In this document: piece after piece, positions 37,469 to 48,289 of the stretch
How positions within the stretch are numbered: the first letter of the stretch is position 1
How the letters are laid out: every line of letters starts with the position of its first letter
Assembly: GCA_026018925.1 (NCBI GenBank)
Contig: JAKSZU010000018.1
Span: 29,636,452-29,700,451 of the forward strand
Length of the DNA stretch: 64,000 nucleotides
Direction: 5' to 3'
DNA from: Tupaia tana
Taxonomy: Eukaryota; Chordata; Mammalia; Scandentia; Tupaiidae
Program-made: the position numbers and the translations under genes
Notes under the pieces: model-generated
Databases searched by the model: none
The model's input: only the letters and a program-made list of their open reading frames with translations
What the model was told of the DNA's origin: nothing

Positions 37469-37950
37469 CTGGGCCCCGTTAGCCGCAGCCTCCTCAGAAA
37501 GGCGGCCCCAAAGACCCTCCTTCAGCCAATGCTCCCCTCAAAGGGGGAAACACCCTCTTCCAGGTACCTCTTCAAGGCACCCTAGGCGCGGACCTCGGCG
37601 AGAACCTCCGGTCTTGTTTCCTGGGCTCTGCTTAACGCCACCCGCTCCCGGGCCCCTTCCCGGAGCCTGTCCCAGCCCCAGACCGGTCTCCGCGCCCCAC
37701 GATCAAGCGGCTGTTCCCCCCGTCCCCAGCCCTCGGACTCCCGCTCGCTCCGCGTCCCCAGCGGGCTTCCCAGAGCAACACGGCCCGGCTGCTGCACTGA
37801 CTTTCTCTAGTTCCAGGGCCCACCGGCGGGAGGGGGCGGCGGCGACGGAGCGACTCCTTTGTGACAGGTCCCAGAGAGCGGTAAAGATGGACGCGAGGCC
37901 ACGGCGCTGCCATTACGCGCAGGGCCCTCCCCCGCTACGTACCGCCCCGT
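37469..37950 (-). other. RSPRY1: Probable RSPRY1 non-coding exon 1 (limits approximate)
   Basis: The leftward gene needs an untranslated first exon in the CpG island. On the minus strand a good donor, CCAG|GTGAGA, lies at 37,469/37,468, with another, CAG|GTATCT, a few bases on. Weaker donors lie near 37,333, 37,566 and 37,940. The transcription start is not visible. I place it at or below about 37,950, because the CCAAT boxes start at 38,010. Confidence 0.4.
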
Positions 37951-38009
37951 CCCTCCCTCAGTCCCCTAGGAAACGCCCCTTCCTCGGTGGCAATCCCTCT
38001 CCTTGACAG

Positions 38010-38199
38010 CCAATCATAGTGCAGAAACGATGACACGTGATCCCGAGACCCGGTCCGCCCACCGGGCATGAGTTGGCCAATCCCCTTGCTGAGGTGTGAA
38101 TGGCCCAATCAAGCCTCTCCCCCTCCCTGTCGGTGCACCGGATTTCCATAGTGCTCCTGGGGAGGAAGAGAGCTGTGGATTGGGTTACGCCGCCGGAAG
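38010..38199. promoter_or_regulatory. Cluster of CCAAT boxes, a CACGTG E-box and an ETS site
   Basis: CCAAT occurs at 38,010-38,014, 38,077-38,081 and 38,105-38,109, and its complement ATTGG at 38,179-38,183. These are NF-Y type sites spaced roughly 25-75 bp apart. CACGTG lies at 38,034-38,039 (USF/MYC type). CCGGAAG lies at 38,193-38,199 (ETS/GABP type). The set lies between the inferred starts of both genes, so it is the likely shared core. Binding is inferred from motifs only. Confidence 0.6.
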
Positions 38200-38224
38200 G
38201 AGGCGGAGCCTTGTTGTGGCGGTG

Positions 38225-38305
38225 AGGAACAGGAAGCCCTGAAGGGTCAAAAGGAATACAAAAGCAAAGGCTGTTTTCTTTTTTTCCTCCCCCTTCTTTT
38301 TTTTT

Positions 38306-38342
<37 letters not shown>

Positions 38343-38423
38343 AAAGAGCGAGTGGCCTTTACGGTGGCGGTTTGGGGTGGGCGTCGCCAAGGTGGGGGAG
38401 TCTCGCCTCCCGCGCGCTGGTAG
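38225..38423 (+). other. PSME3IP1: Probable PSME3IP1 non-coding exon 1
   Basis: A very good donor, GGTAG|GTGAGT, ends the exon at 38,423. The start is a guess, placed just downstream of the ETS and CCAAT motifs. The proposed exon contains a pyrimidine-only stretch at about 38,275-38,342 with TTTTC repeats. Confidence 0.5.
38275..38342 (+). repeat. Poly-pyrimidine stretch with (TTTTC)n
   Basis: Nearly 70 bases of T and C only, containing TTTTC units, lie between the promoter motifs and the proposed exon 1 donor. The length is probably polymorphic. Confidence 0.8.
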
Positions 38424-38429
38424 GTGAGT

Positions 38430-39828
38430 GCGGCCCGGGTCCTGGCGAAACCTGCGCTGCTTCGCTAAAGAGATGGGGAGCTGCAGCCGCTGTTAGGGTT
38501 AGGGCCTGTTCTCAGTCCGCGTTCTCTGTCTTGAATCGTCAGGGCCCAGGCTTGCGGGGCCCAGCTTGAAGGTATCTGGGTCGTGAGGGAGGTTCCCCGA
38601 GTCTTTTAGACGGGCCAGGACTGTTGGGCCTCTTTGTCGACTTTCTCCACCTTTCTCTGATACTGGGCCACTCGAACCCGGAGTAGCCGGCTCTGTTCCA
38701 GGGGTCTTGGAACGGCTCCAGCCTACTCAGGAGATGCGGGGGCGCCTGATTGGACATGATTGAATCCCGGAATGTACGCGCAGGATGAAACACATCTATT
38801 ATGTACCACATTCAGTTGCTGTGCTAATTGCATTTTCTTCTAATAGAAAATAAGCCAACTTGCCCGTTTTGCAGAAAACTTAGGAACGAAAATTGAGAGT
38901 TGAAGCGTCTTGTTTGAGAGTTGGCGGCCCTTGTGAATTTTAGTCCACACAGGGAAAGGGAAGACCAATGTATTTACAGCAGTGGTGCCTAAACGTCGGT
39001 TTACCCCAAGATTTTCCGCGGCTCTTTTCAAATGAAGATTTTTAACTTCCCACCCCCAGGTGGTCTGTCTAGGTTGGGAGTGGGACCTAGAAGCCAGTGC
39101 AAGGCTGGTGGTCAGAATTTCCTATGGTTTTAGAGTACCAGATGTAAGATAAGATTTATCGCTTCTTTGGACGCCATAAAACGGCTTGGAGGGCACTGTT
39201 TCTGAAATCCTTGAAAGGAATTAGTGTGTAGACTCCCTTTTGATACAAGAAGTTGAGATAAAGGCATCTTTTATACCTTTCAAATAGAGCCCAAGATGAG
39301 CTGGGAACACTTTCTAAGGGGCTGAAAGTAGAGGCTGCCCAAATTTCTTCCTCAACTGAAGTCTTAATGCTTGTAGGGGAATTCTTCATGGTTGCAAGAA
39401 AAGAAGAATTATATCAGCACCATGTATCTGGCTTTCATTCTTACTGTTTGTCTTTTTTTTTTTTTCTTCCATTTTCACTATGATATATCTAGCTATTATT
39501 TATTTTTGTTCTGTTTGTTTGGTATTTAGACTTACTTAACTGATTTAACATAGACCTTTTCACTGTATTCTCTATGCCTCTTACTCTCTATTTTCATATC
39601 ATTGTGAACAATTCCCTCATTCTCTCTTAAACTATTTCTAATCTGTTATTAAACTTGTCTAGTGGCGGCTTAAATTCATTTATCACATTGTTCCATTTCT
39701 GAAGGTCCATTTAGTTCATGCTACTATTTTACAGGTTCTTATTCCTTGCTATTAATTTTGAGGCTTAATTTTTATTTCTTTAAACAAGGTAAGCTTAGTT
39801 GTTTTATAATTTATGGTTTTTTGTTTGT
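38430..39828. other. PSME3IP1 intron 1, proximal part
   Basis: A 1.4-kb SINE-free stretch. The CpG-rich character fades by about 38,770. No gene recognised. Confidence 0.5.
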
Positions 39829-39830
39829 TT

Positions 39831-40053
39831 GCTTTTAGAAATAATTTTGCTATAGGGCGTGTGCGTTTGCCAGACAGACAGAAAGTGAGATATCACCCTC
39901 CTGGGGGGAATGGCCACACTTCAGTCCCTTCTGTCAGGATTTTGGGCATACATGCACATGCACCTGGCATGAGTTTTAAGCCACTTGGGCCTGGAACTGT
40001 AGTTGACTAGATGGGAGTCCAGCAAGGTAACCATTTAGCCATCTTCTGGTCCC
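39831..40053 (-). mobile_element. Old SINE-A, internally deleted
   Basis: ATTTTGCTATAGGGCGTGTG to AGCCATCTTCTGGTCCC. Confidence 0.82.
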
Positions 40054-40317
40054 TGGAGTGCTTTCTGTTGTCCCTTGTTCTTGCTGTCTTACTTGCCACT
40101 TACTTTTGTCCTGAAGGTGTAGTTCTTAGGATTAGTAGATGAAGGGGGTTTTTAGGCACTGCATGCTGATTGGACTCCTGGCTTTGACTTTTGCTTCATA
40201 ATGGCACCCAAACTGTAGCTTTCAGGCTAGGGAATGCCTCAGAATGAAATCCACTTTGAATATTGAACCTTATTTCTGGTTTTCACCTTCTCCCAGATTT
40301 TGTCTTAATGCTCTATT

Positions 40318-40598
40318 TTTTTTAATACATTTTATTTATTTATTTATTTGGGGAGATTTTTGCTATAGGGCGTGTGCGCTCACCAGACAGAGAGAGACAT
40401 AGAGACAGAAAGCGAGAAATCAGCCCCCAGGGGGGATGGTCACGTCACAATCCCTTCTCCTCCATTCTCCTCTCGGGATCTTGGGCACGCACGCACACGC
40501 GCCCGGCTTGAGATTTAAGCCACCGTGTCTGGGACGCGAACCGCGGATCGACTACGTGGGAGTCCAGTGACATAGCCATTACGCTAGCTGCTGGTTCC
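40318..40598 (-). mobile_element. SINE-A, variant B box
   Basis: The TSD is TTAATGCTCTATT. The tail has become (ATTT)n. Confidence 0.92.
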
Positions 40599-40656
40599 CT
40601 TAATGCTCTATTATTTTGCTAGCTTTTCTATTTGTCTAAGAATTCTTATTTTTGGG

Positions 40657-40898
40657 GGGATCCGCAGATGGCATGATGCTTAGGGCACTGGACTCCACAT
40701 AGTTGTCTGCAGTTTGAGTCTGCGCATGGTGGCTTGAGCATCACTCTGGGCATGTATGCATGTGTGCCCAAAATCCTGAGAATGTAGAAGAAGGGATTGC
40801 ACTGTGGCCACCATCCCGCTTCCTTCCTGGAATAATTTTTTACTTTATCTCTGTCCAGTGATCACATGTGCTCTCTGACAAAAACCTTAAAAAATAAT
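40657..40898 (+). mobile_element. Old SINE-A
   Basis: GATCCGCAGATGGCATGATG to GCTCTCTGACAAAAACC. Confidence 0.78.
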
Positions 40899-41235
40899 TT
40901 TTTTTTTGAGTTCTAGATTTTTAAATTCAGAGGTGGAGGATTGGTTTTAATTATAATACCTACCTCACTTTTTCCAGGAGTGAAAGCCCCCCCTTTATCT
41001 TGATTTTGGAATGTAAGATTTGTGATTTCTGACACAAAGTTAAAGATTATTTTTGTTTATATATTTAAAATGTCCAGCACTTTTCCTTGTGGAATATCAT
41101 GAACGCTATTAATATTAAGCCTACGGATGTTTTACACTGAGTGCAAGTTCACTTGTGTATTTAGTATCTAGCACTATACCTTGCACAAAATAGGTCCTCT
41201 ATAAATATTTGCTTTAAAAAAACTGAATTGGGCGA

Positions 41236-41501
41236 ACCAGCAGTTAGCGTAATGGCGATGTCGCTGGACTCCCACGTAGTCGACCATGGTTCGCGTCCCG
41301 GACCCGGTGGCTTAAAACTCACGCCGGGCACTTGTGCGTGCGTGCCCAAGATTCCGAGAGGAGAATGGAGGAGAAGGGATTGCGGCGTGACCATCCCCTC
41401 TGGGGGGTGATTTCTCGCTTTCTGTCTCTATGTCTCTCTGTCTGTCTGGCGAGCGCACGCGCCCTATAGTGAAAACCTCTCCAAAAAAAAAAAAAAAAAC
41501 T
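41236..41501 (+). mobile_element. SINE-A, variant B box
   Basis: The TSD is AAACTGAATTGG. GGTTCGCGTCC with TAAAACTCACG after it. Confidence 0.93.
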
Positions 41502-41510
41502 GAATTGGAA

Positions 41511-41785
41511 TCTAGCCAGTGGCATGGTGGTTAAGGGAGTGGATCCCACATGGCCAACTGTGTGGTTCAGTTGGAGGATCAGACCTGGTGGTTTGAACAC
41601 AGCAGGCGCCCATATGTGCTTGCCCAAAGTCACAGCAGGAGGGAGAAATAGAGGAGAAGGAATTGTGGTTATGACTATTCCCCGTGGTGGGGTGTTCTTT
41701 CTTCTTTTTCTTCTCTCTTTCCTTCTGTCTGTCTCTGTCTCTCCAGTCAGTGCATTTGCCCTTTGGCAAAATAAGAACAAACAAA
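41511..41785 (+). mobile_element. Old SINE-A
   Basis: CTAGCCAGTGGCATGGTGG to TTTGCCCTTTGGCAAAATAA. Confidence 0.78.
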
Positions 41786-41789
41786 CAAA

Positions 41790-42235
41790 AACAACTAAAT
41801 TGGTTGGCCTTGTATGAGTAGAGTAATGCAGAGCCCTTTAAAGTCTTTATTTTGTTTTTTAAAAAAATGGACTTAGAGTAGAGTTACATAGGGGAGAAAG
41901 GAGAGGATGGAGTGATTTGGTGTGTGGATTCAGTTCTAAAGCCAGCCCAGATAACAAAATAGGGTGTAATCAAAACTATTCTTGAAAATCTCTTAGGGAG
42001 CACAGCACATGGACATAGAAATACCAGTCCTGCAAAATTCCGACCACCAGGTTTTTGTCTAGCTTTGTACTTTTCTTCCTGTGGGCCTCAGATGCAGTAG
42101 TTGGTTTGCATTTAGGAATCACAATATGTAAAAAAAGTAGGAGTAATATTAGAATCATACATACTGAGGGAAGCATTTATATTCTGAGAGTGTGTTTATA
42201 TACACGAACCAAGAAACAGAAGTTCAGCTAAGAGA
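41790..42235. other. PSME3IP1 intron 1, unique sequence
   Basis: Nothing recognised. Confidence 0.4.
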
Positions 42236-42240
42236 ACCAA

Positions 42241-42260
42241 TATATATATATATATATATT
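42241..42260. repeat. (TA)n run
   Basis: About ten TA units replace the poly-T of the following SINE. Confidence 0.85.
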
Positions 42261-42261
42261 T

Positions 42262-42511
42262 TGAGAGGTTTTTGCTATAGGGCGCATGCGTTTGCCAGAA
42301 AGACAGAGAGAGACAGAGAGACAGAAAGTGAGAAATCACCCCCCAGGGGAGATGGCCACACTGTAATCCCTTCTCCTCCATTGTCCTCTTGGGATCTTAG
42401 GCATGCACACGCAAGCACCTGGCGTGAGTTTAAGCCACCGGGTCCGGGACTCAAACTGCGGTCGAATACATGGGAGTCCAGCAACATAGTCATTACGCCA
42501 ACTGCTGGTCC
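42262..42511 (-). mobile_element. SINE-A
   Basis: The TSD is AGAGAACCAATAT against AGAGAACTAATAT. Confidence 0.9.
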
Positions 42512-42696
42512 TGAGAGAACTAATATTTAAATTAATATTCTTTTTTTTCCCCTTAGTGTATAGATGCATTCAAGGCAATTGGACATATGATGAGACTACT
42601 CTTGTGTTATAGAAAGACGAATATATGTGTGTGTGTTAAATTCCTGTTGCATGTGTTTCTTAGTACCTAGAAGGTTATTGATAATGGTCTCTTTAA

Positions 42697-42978
42697 TAAG
42701 TTTTTTTTTTTTTTTTTCTTAAGAGAGATTTTTTTTTTTTTGCTACAGGGCTTGTGCACTTGCCGGACAAAGACAGAAAGAGACAGAGAGGCAGAAGGCG
42801 AGAAATCACCCCCCAGCGAGTATGGCCACGCCACAATCCCCTTTCCTCCATTCTTTCAAGATTTTTGGGCACACATGTACATGCACCCAGATCAGTTTTA
42901 AGCCATCGGGTCCAGACTCAAACCACGGTTGACTACATGGGAGTCCAGCAACACAACCACCACACCATCTGCTAGTCC
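42697..42978 (-). mobile_element. Old SINE-A
   Basis: Two T runs, then GCTACAGGGCTTGTGCAC to CACCATCTGCTAGTCCC. Confidence 0.85.
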
Positions 42979-42984
42979 CTATAA

Positions 42985-43865
42985 TAAATATTTTAAACAC
43001 AGATTAAATTGCTTGTTCTGTAGTCTAATTTTTTTATTCTTTTAGTATCCTTCACTACTGGAGTATGTTAAATAAACTTCAGTATTAGAAGATTTGCTTG
43101 ACTGCCTCTACTGATAAATACTAACAGAAAAATACTAATAGAATGCTTTCTGTTAGTAGTTCTCATCCTGTGAAGACTTTATAATTGAAGAAAAATTGGC
43201 ATGATCTAAATTACTGTATCTTGATAGAAGTGCCTTCTGGCTAACAAGCAATCTTTATTTGGAATATAGTTTAGTTAGCCAAATGGCAAATTCCTTTTAG
43301 TTGCTGTCCTGCACTTTGAAGTACAGTGTGACTTGAATGTCACATTTAAAATATCAGAAAGCAATTTAACTGTATTTATTGACAAAAGGAAATGAATTGG
43401 CCTATTGTTTTTGTTATACCCTAAGTGAACCTTTAGAGCACCGTAACACAGAAATCTAATTCTCCTGGTGTAATTTTACATGAACAATCTATCTAATTTT
43501 AGAGTTAGGAGGGTATGGTGGCCAATGATGGCAACACTTTAGCCTGCCATCTCAAAATTCAGTTCCACAGGAAAGCAGATCTCATTAATTTGACTCATCC
43601 ACTAAGTGGAATAATTTTTTCCAAGTCAAGGATAGCAGTTACTTGAGGGGTAGCAATGTAATATTCATATTTGAAAATGTGTATAATGTGCTACGTGAGA
43701 CACTGAGCCCACTTTATCCCATCAACCTGGAAATGAAATACCACAAGTCTCTAGTATAAACACAGTAGTACAGTGTTTAACAACTATTTTGGCTTGAAAT
43801 ATAAGAACTTTGTTTTCTTGGCTGTTGAGCAAATTTGAAAACCATGTTCTTTATTTGTGCCAGTT
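42985..43865. other. PSME3IP1 intron 1, unique sequence
   Basis: Nothing recognised. Confidence 0.4.
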
Positions 43866-43869
43866 TTAA

Positions 43870-44131
43870 ACTTTTTTTTTTTTTTTTTTTTTTGGTAGAG
43901 GTTTTTGCTTTAGGATGTGTATGCACATGAGAGAGAGAGAGAGACAGAGATGGTGAGTGGGAATGTGAGAACTCACCCCCCAGGGGGGATGGCCATGCTG
44001 TAATCCCTTCTCCCCTTGGGATCTTGGGCACACATACCCAGAGTGAGTTTTAAGCTATTGGGTCCAGGACTCGAACTGCGCTTGGCCATGTGGGAGTCCA
44101 GCGACGTAACCACTACACCATCTGCTGACCT
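43870..44131 (-). mobile_element. Old SINE-A
   Basis: GTAGAGGTTTTTGCTTTAGG to CACCATCTGCTGACC. Confidence 0.83.
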
Positions 44132-44326
44132 CCAGTGTGGACAAAGTGATATTGGTTTGGTTTTTGTATTCCATGAATCCCCTTTGGAAGAACTTAAGTA
44201 CATTTAAAAATAATGGAATGATTAGTTTGATAATTAAACTTTAGTCACCTTGAAAAAAAGCTATGTGAGTAAAGGGAAGTTGACAGCATTTACTCTTTCT
44301 AAAATTGTTAAAGTTCACTTATTTTG

Positions 44327-44594
44327 GGACCAGTAGTTAGCGTAATGGCTATGTCGCTGAATTCCCATGTAGTCGACCGCGGTTCAAGCCTCGGATCCGG
44401 TGGCTTAAACTCACGCTGGGCGCGTGTGCATGCATGCCCAAGATCCCAAGAGGAGAATGGAGGAGAAGGGATTGCGGTGTGGCCATCCCCTCTGGGGGTT
44501 GATTTCTCGCTTTCTGTCTCTCTGTCTCTCTGTCTCTCTCTCTCTCTGGTGAGCACATGCGCCCTATAGCAAAAACCTCTCCAGAAAAAAAAGG
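44327..44594 (+). mobile_element. SINE-A
   Basis: A and B boxes intact (TTAGCGTAATGG; GGTTCAAGCCT), full tail. It inserted beside the A/T tail of the next SINE-C. Confidence 0.9.
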
Positions 44595-44596
44595 TC

Positions 44597-44804
44597 ATTT
44601 ATTTCTTCCATGAGTGAGAGAGACAGCACCTTGTATGTGGCCTTGATGCTGAGACCCAGCCACATGCTTCCCCCAGCCTGGATCAGGGGCAGGCATACAC
44701 CCGGGATACTCTAGGAGGGAGCTGTATTTGAACTGGGAACATTCCCATATGAGATTCCCTCATAAAATGTTGTTTTTTTGCTGCCAGACAATCATCTGGT
44801 CCCT
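44597..44804 (-). mobile_element. SINE-C
   Basis: ATTTCTTCCATGAGTGAGAG, CCCCCAGCCTGGATC and CAATCATCTGGTCCC. Confidence 0.75.
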
Positions 44805-44809
44805 CTTGT

Positions 44810-45240
44810 TTTGTTCTTAATTATTCTAGCAAACAAAAGAGAAAAAGAAGAAACTTGGAAAAAATCTACCTAGGCAGTAAGCATTAGAAGTCAACACAGT
44901 CACATTTCCTAGCTTCTCTCTCTATTTCCAGAAAGAGGTTAAAATGCTTTGTGTAGTGAATATTTACTTCTCAGTATAAGTGACCAACTTTAATAAGTGG
45001 AAATAAAAGGAACAGAGTAAGTGTTTTTTCCTTGAAAGATGATACAAACTATATTATACAGTGATTTAATCTTGGTCCTTTTTTTCTCAGTGCACAAATT
45101 GTTTGTGTTTGCATAGAATTTTCTATGGGACCTTGAACCTTCAGTAAATGCATATTTCATGACTACCATTCTGTGTTACTGGCACTGGACAGTACCTAGG
45201 TGAGGGCATTCTTCTCTGCTTAGTCCTCAAAGCCTCCTCA
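44810..45240. other. PSME3IP1 intron 1, unique sequence
   Basis: Nothing recognised. Confidence 0.4.
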
Positions 45241-45244
45241 TGGT

Positions 45245-45620
45245 TGGTTTATTCAGTAAGTATTTATTATATACCTAATATATGCCAGACATTGTGCTAG
45301 TGTGGGCATAAAGAGGTGTTGCAGCCGTCATAAATGATAAAACACAACAGGTATGTGCTGTAGTAGAGTCACAAATGGCTGTGATGGGAACACAGAGGAA
45401 GGAAGTGTACGTTAACTGCTCTGGGAGGTCTTGGAAAGCTTCATAAAAGAGGCAGTCTCTAATTTGAGTCTGGGCAGATACAGGCAAGGGCATTCCTGGT
45501 AGAGGAACTAGCCTGGCAAAGCCATGCATGGAGATGAGAAAGTGAACAGCGAGCAGTTCTGTATGGCTTTTGAGCAATGTGTGTAGGGGAGACGATTGAG
45601 AGTAAAGTTGGTAAGGTAAG
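45245..45620 (+). mobile_element. L2 fragment
   Basis: TTCAGTAAGTATTTATTATA, CCAGACATTGTGCTAGTG, GATGGGAACACAGAGGAAGG and GGCAAGGGCATTCCTGGTAG follow L2 in order. Confidence 0.75.
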
Positions 45621-45659
45621 GAAGAAATGACACAGAGTCACGCTAATAACAGTGGACTT

Positions 45660-46085
45660 TACTCCAGAGTAAGTGATTCCCAGCCCAGGGACAATTTTGT
45701 CCCTCAGAGAACTTACAGGAATGTCTGGAGAAATTTTTTATTTTTATAACTGGTGTGGGTAAGTGGCTGCTCCTGGCATCACCTGGGTAGAGGCTAGGGA
45801 ATCTGCTAAACATCTTGCAATGCACAGGGCAGCCCACAGCAGAGAATTATGTGGCTCAAAAAATGTCCGTAGTTGGCAGGTGGCGAGGCAGTTGGGGTTG
45901 CTGGATTCCCACATGGCTGACCGTGGTTTAAGCCCTGGACCCAGCAGCTTGCTTTCTCACTTTTCCTCTCTCTCTCTGGTCAAATCGAAATAATAATGAT
46001 AATAATAAATTAAATGAAAAAATTATAAAGCAAAACAAAATGTCAATAGTACTGAGGTTGATAAATCTGGCCTAGAGATACTAGT
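45660..46085 (+). mobile_element. MER20 (hAT) split by a SINE-B
   Basis: GGACAATTTTGTCCCTCAG, GAATGTCTGGAGAAATTTTT, GCTAAACATCTTGCAATGCA and GTCAATAGTACTGAGGTTGA follow MER20. AAAATGTC is duplicated around the insert. Confidence 0.75.
45870..46035 (+). mobile_element. SINE-B nested in MER20
   Basis: GTTGGCAGGTGGCGAGGCAG to a tail of AATAATGATAATAATAAAT. Confidence 0.87.
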
Positions 46086-46099
46086 GACTCTTAGAAACT

Positions 46100-46302
46100 T
46101 TTTTTTTCCCTAGGATTTTGTCATAGGGCACATACACTCACCAGAGGGAGGAGAGTGACAGAGAGATGCAGAGAGAGGGAATGTAAGAAATCACCTCTCT
46201 CCCAGGGGGGTTGGCCATGCTGTAATTCCTTTTCCTCCCTATCCTCTTGAGATTTTGGGACATGCACGCACATGTCCAGTGTGATTTTCCTGCTGGCCCC
46301 TC
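46100..46302 (-). mobile_element. Old SINE-A, 5' end shortened
   Basis: TTTTGTCATAGGGCACATAC to GATTTTCCTGCTGGCCCC. The head is deleted across the B box. Confidence 0.78.
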
Positions 46303-46485
46303 TTGGAAATATTTTTAACTGGGACATGAATGGTATTAGATTTGTCTTTAGAAAGATCATTCAGTTGACATTGGGGAGAATGCATTAAAAGGGGTTAGAA
46401 TAAAAACGGAGATTAATGGAATGCTATTGCAGTAGTTTATGCAAGATGAGATCCTAAAAGAAGGGATTGGAATGGAAGGGACCCT

Positions 46486-46764
46486 TGGGGCCAGCAGGTG
46501 GGATGGTGCTTAAGGGACTGGTCTCCCATATAGTTGACTGCAGTTCCCTTCCCAACCCAGCTCCAGACCCAGACCCTGCGCTTGAAATCACTCTAGGTGC
46601 ATAATGCATGTATGCCCAAAATCCTAAGAGGGAATGGAGAAGAGATTGTGAAGATATTGCAGCATGGCCATCCCCCCTAGGGATGATTTCTCACTTTCCC
46701 CCTCTCTCTGGTGAGTGCACACACCCTATGGCAAAAATCTTAAAAAAAAAAAAAAAAAAAAAAA
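46486..46764 (+). mobile_element. Old SINE-A
   Basis: The TSD is GGAAGGGACCCTT. Confidence 0.85.
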
Positions 46765-46817
46765 GACAAAGAAAAAGAAAGGAAGGGACCCTTTCCTAAA
46801 ACCATGCAAAAAACTAA

Positions 46818-46957
46818 GTAAGAGAAGATGGGTTAAAAAGAGATCATTATGATCCAACAATGACAGAACCTGGTGCCTGGTGGGGAGGTAAGAGAAGATG
46901 GGTTAAAAAGAGATCATTATGATCCAGCAATGACAGAACCTGGTGCCTGGTGGGGAG
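46818..46957. repeat. 70-bp tandem duplication
   Basis: Two head-to-tail units (46,818-46,887 and 46,888-46,957) differ at one base (A at 46,857, G at 46,927). Confidence 0.96.
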
Positions 46958-46959
46958 GT

Positions 46960-47380
46960 GTAAAGGAGTGAAGAGGAGAAACGAGACATGTGTCCAGGTT
47001 TTTGCCTGAGAAACAGGACTGGTCTATATTAGTGTCCTTTAGTACTGCCTCTTACCTGTGCCTCTCACTTTGATCATTTATTATCTATGCTCTTATCTGA
47101 CATAAATACTGCAAGAATACTAAGAATTAAAGTTTATTTCTTTTATACATCTTAGAGAATAGCACAGTGCTGGACATACAGAGCTCAACACAATGCAGTT
47201 TATTTAAATTGAACTAGTAAAGTAAAAGAGGAGTCACACGAAAGGTAAACAGAATTACCAAATTACATGTATGAAATTATTATATACACATAATTTGGTA
47301 ACTGTCTTTGTTAAAGTTAAATATATGTGTGTGCATTTCCTAATTTCTCAGTTTGATGTGATCTCTTTCCACTTAAAGTG
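46960..47380. other. PSME3IP1 intron 1, unique sequence
   Basis: Nothing recognised. Confidence 0.4.
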
Positions 47381-47383
47381 TCA

Positions 47384-47628
47384 TGGTGGGAAGATGGAGT
47401 AATGGTTATGTCATTGGACTCCCACGTGGTTGACCACGGTTTGGGTCCCGGACTGGGTGGCTTAAACTCAAGCTGGTGGTGTGTGCCCAAAATCCTGAGA
47501 AGAGAATGAAAGAGAAGAGATTGCAGTGTGGCCATCTCCTCTAGGGGGTGATTTCTCACTTTCTGTCTCTGGCAAGCACATGTGCCCGATTTAAAAAAAA
47601 AAAAAAAACTCTCTCTCTCAAAAAAAAT
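47384..47628 (+). mobile_element. Old SINE-A
   Basis: Followed by TGTCATGGTGGGA, which repeats its left flank. Confidence 0.82.
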
Positions 47629-47637
47629 GTCATGGTG

Positions 47638-47911
47638 GGAACCAGCAGTTAGCGTAATGGCTATGTCGCTGGACTCCCACGTAGTCGACCGCAGTTCGCG
47701 TCTCGGACCCCGTGGCTTACAACTCACGCTGGGCGCGTGTGCATGCGTGCCCAGGATCCTGAGAGGAGAATGGAGGAGAAGGGATTGCGGCGTGACCATC
47801 CCCCCTGGGGGTGATTTCTCGCTTTCTGTCTCTATGTCTCTCTCTGTCTATCTGGCGAGCGCACGCACCCTATAGCGAAAAACCTCTCAAAAAAAAAAAA
47901 AAAAAAAAAAG
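47638..47911 (+). mobile_element. SINE-A, variant B box
   Basis: GGTTCGCGTCT-type box (GTTCGCGTCTCGG). GTCATGGT stands on both sides, so it re-used the older copy's target site. Confidence 0.9.
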
Positions 47912-48034
47912 TCATGGTTATTTGTGTCACTGACTTATTTTCCCCTCACTCCCTGAGTGCAGACAGCAGTCCTCTCACTCCTATGGCCTGTCCAGCATTC
48001 AGCATAATTCTTTGTAGTAATGGAAACCCTCAAG

Positions 48035-48275
48035 AGCATTTTTAAGCATGTGCCAAACATTAGGCAAAGTGCTTTACGTAATTATCTTGTTTATCCCCAC
48101 AAAAGCTTTATGTTGTGCAGTGCTATTTTGATCCCCATTGGTGAGTGTCATCTGTAGATGAGGAAAAGTCTGGGGAGGAGGAAACCAGTGTTTATACGAC
48201 TGGTGAGCGGCAGAACCAGATTCTGAACCAAGATCTCTTGATTTCAGACAAGAGTCTATAGTCTTGATCATTGCT
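48035..48275 (+). mobile_element. MIR
   Basis: GCAAAGTGCTTTACGTAATT, ATCTGTAGATGAGGAAAAG and GGCAGAACCAGATTCTGAAC. Confidence 0.7.
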
Positions 48276-48289
48276 CCTTGATAAAGAGA

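Larger units (their letters stand above)
37200..38770. promoter_or_regulatory. CpG-island bidirectional promoter of RSPRY1 and PSME3IP1
   Basis: The stretch is GC-rich with many intact CpGs, in contrast to the AT-rich introns, and lacks interspersed repeats. It separates the 5' ends of two genes on opposite strands. There is no clear TATA box, as usual for housekeeping CpG-island promoters. Confidence 0.85.

Noticed and set aside
37632-37913. A minus-strand 93-codon frame starting MAAPWPRVHLYRSLG in the CpG island
   Set aside because: It might be an upstream reading frame of RSPRY1, but the transcript start is unknown and the composition is that of GC-rich promoter DNA. I do not call it a gene.
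45275-45577. A 100-codon minus-strand frame
   Set aside because: It is antisense to an L2 fragment and shows no similarity to any protein I know.
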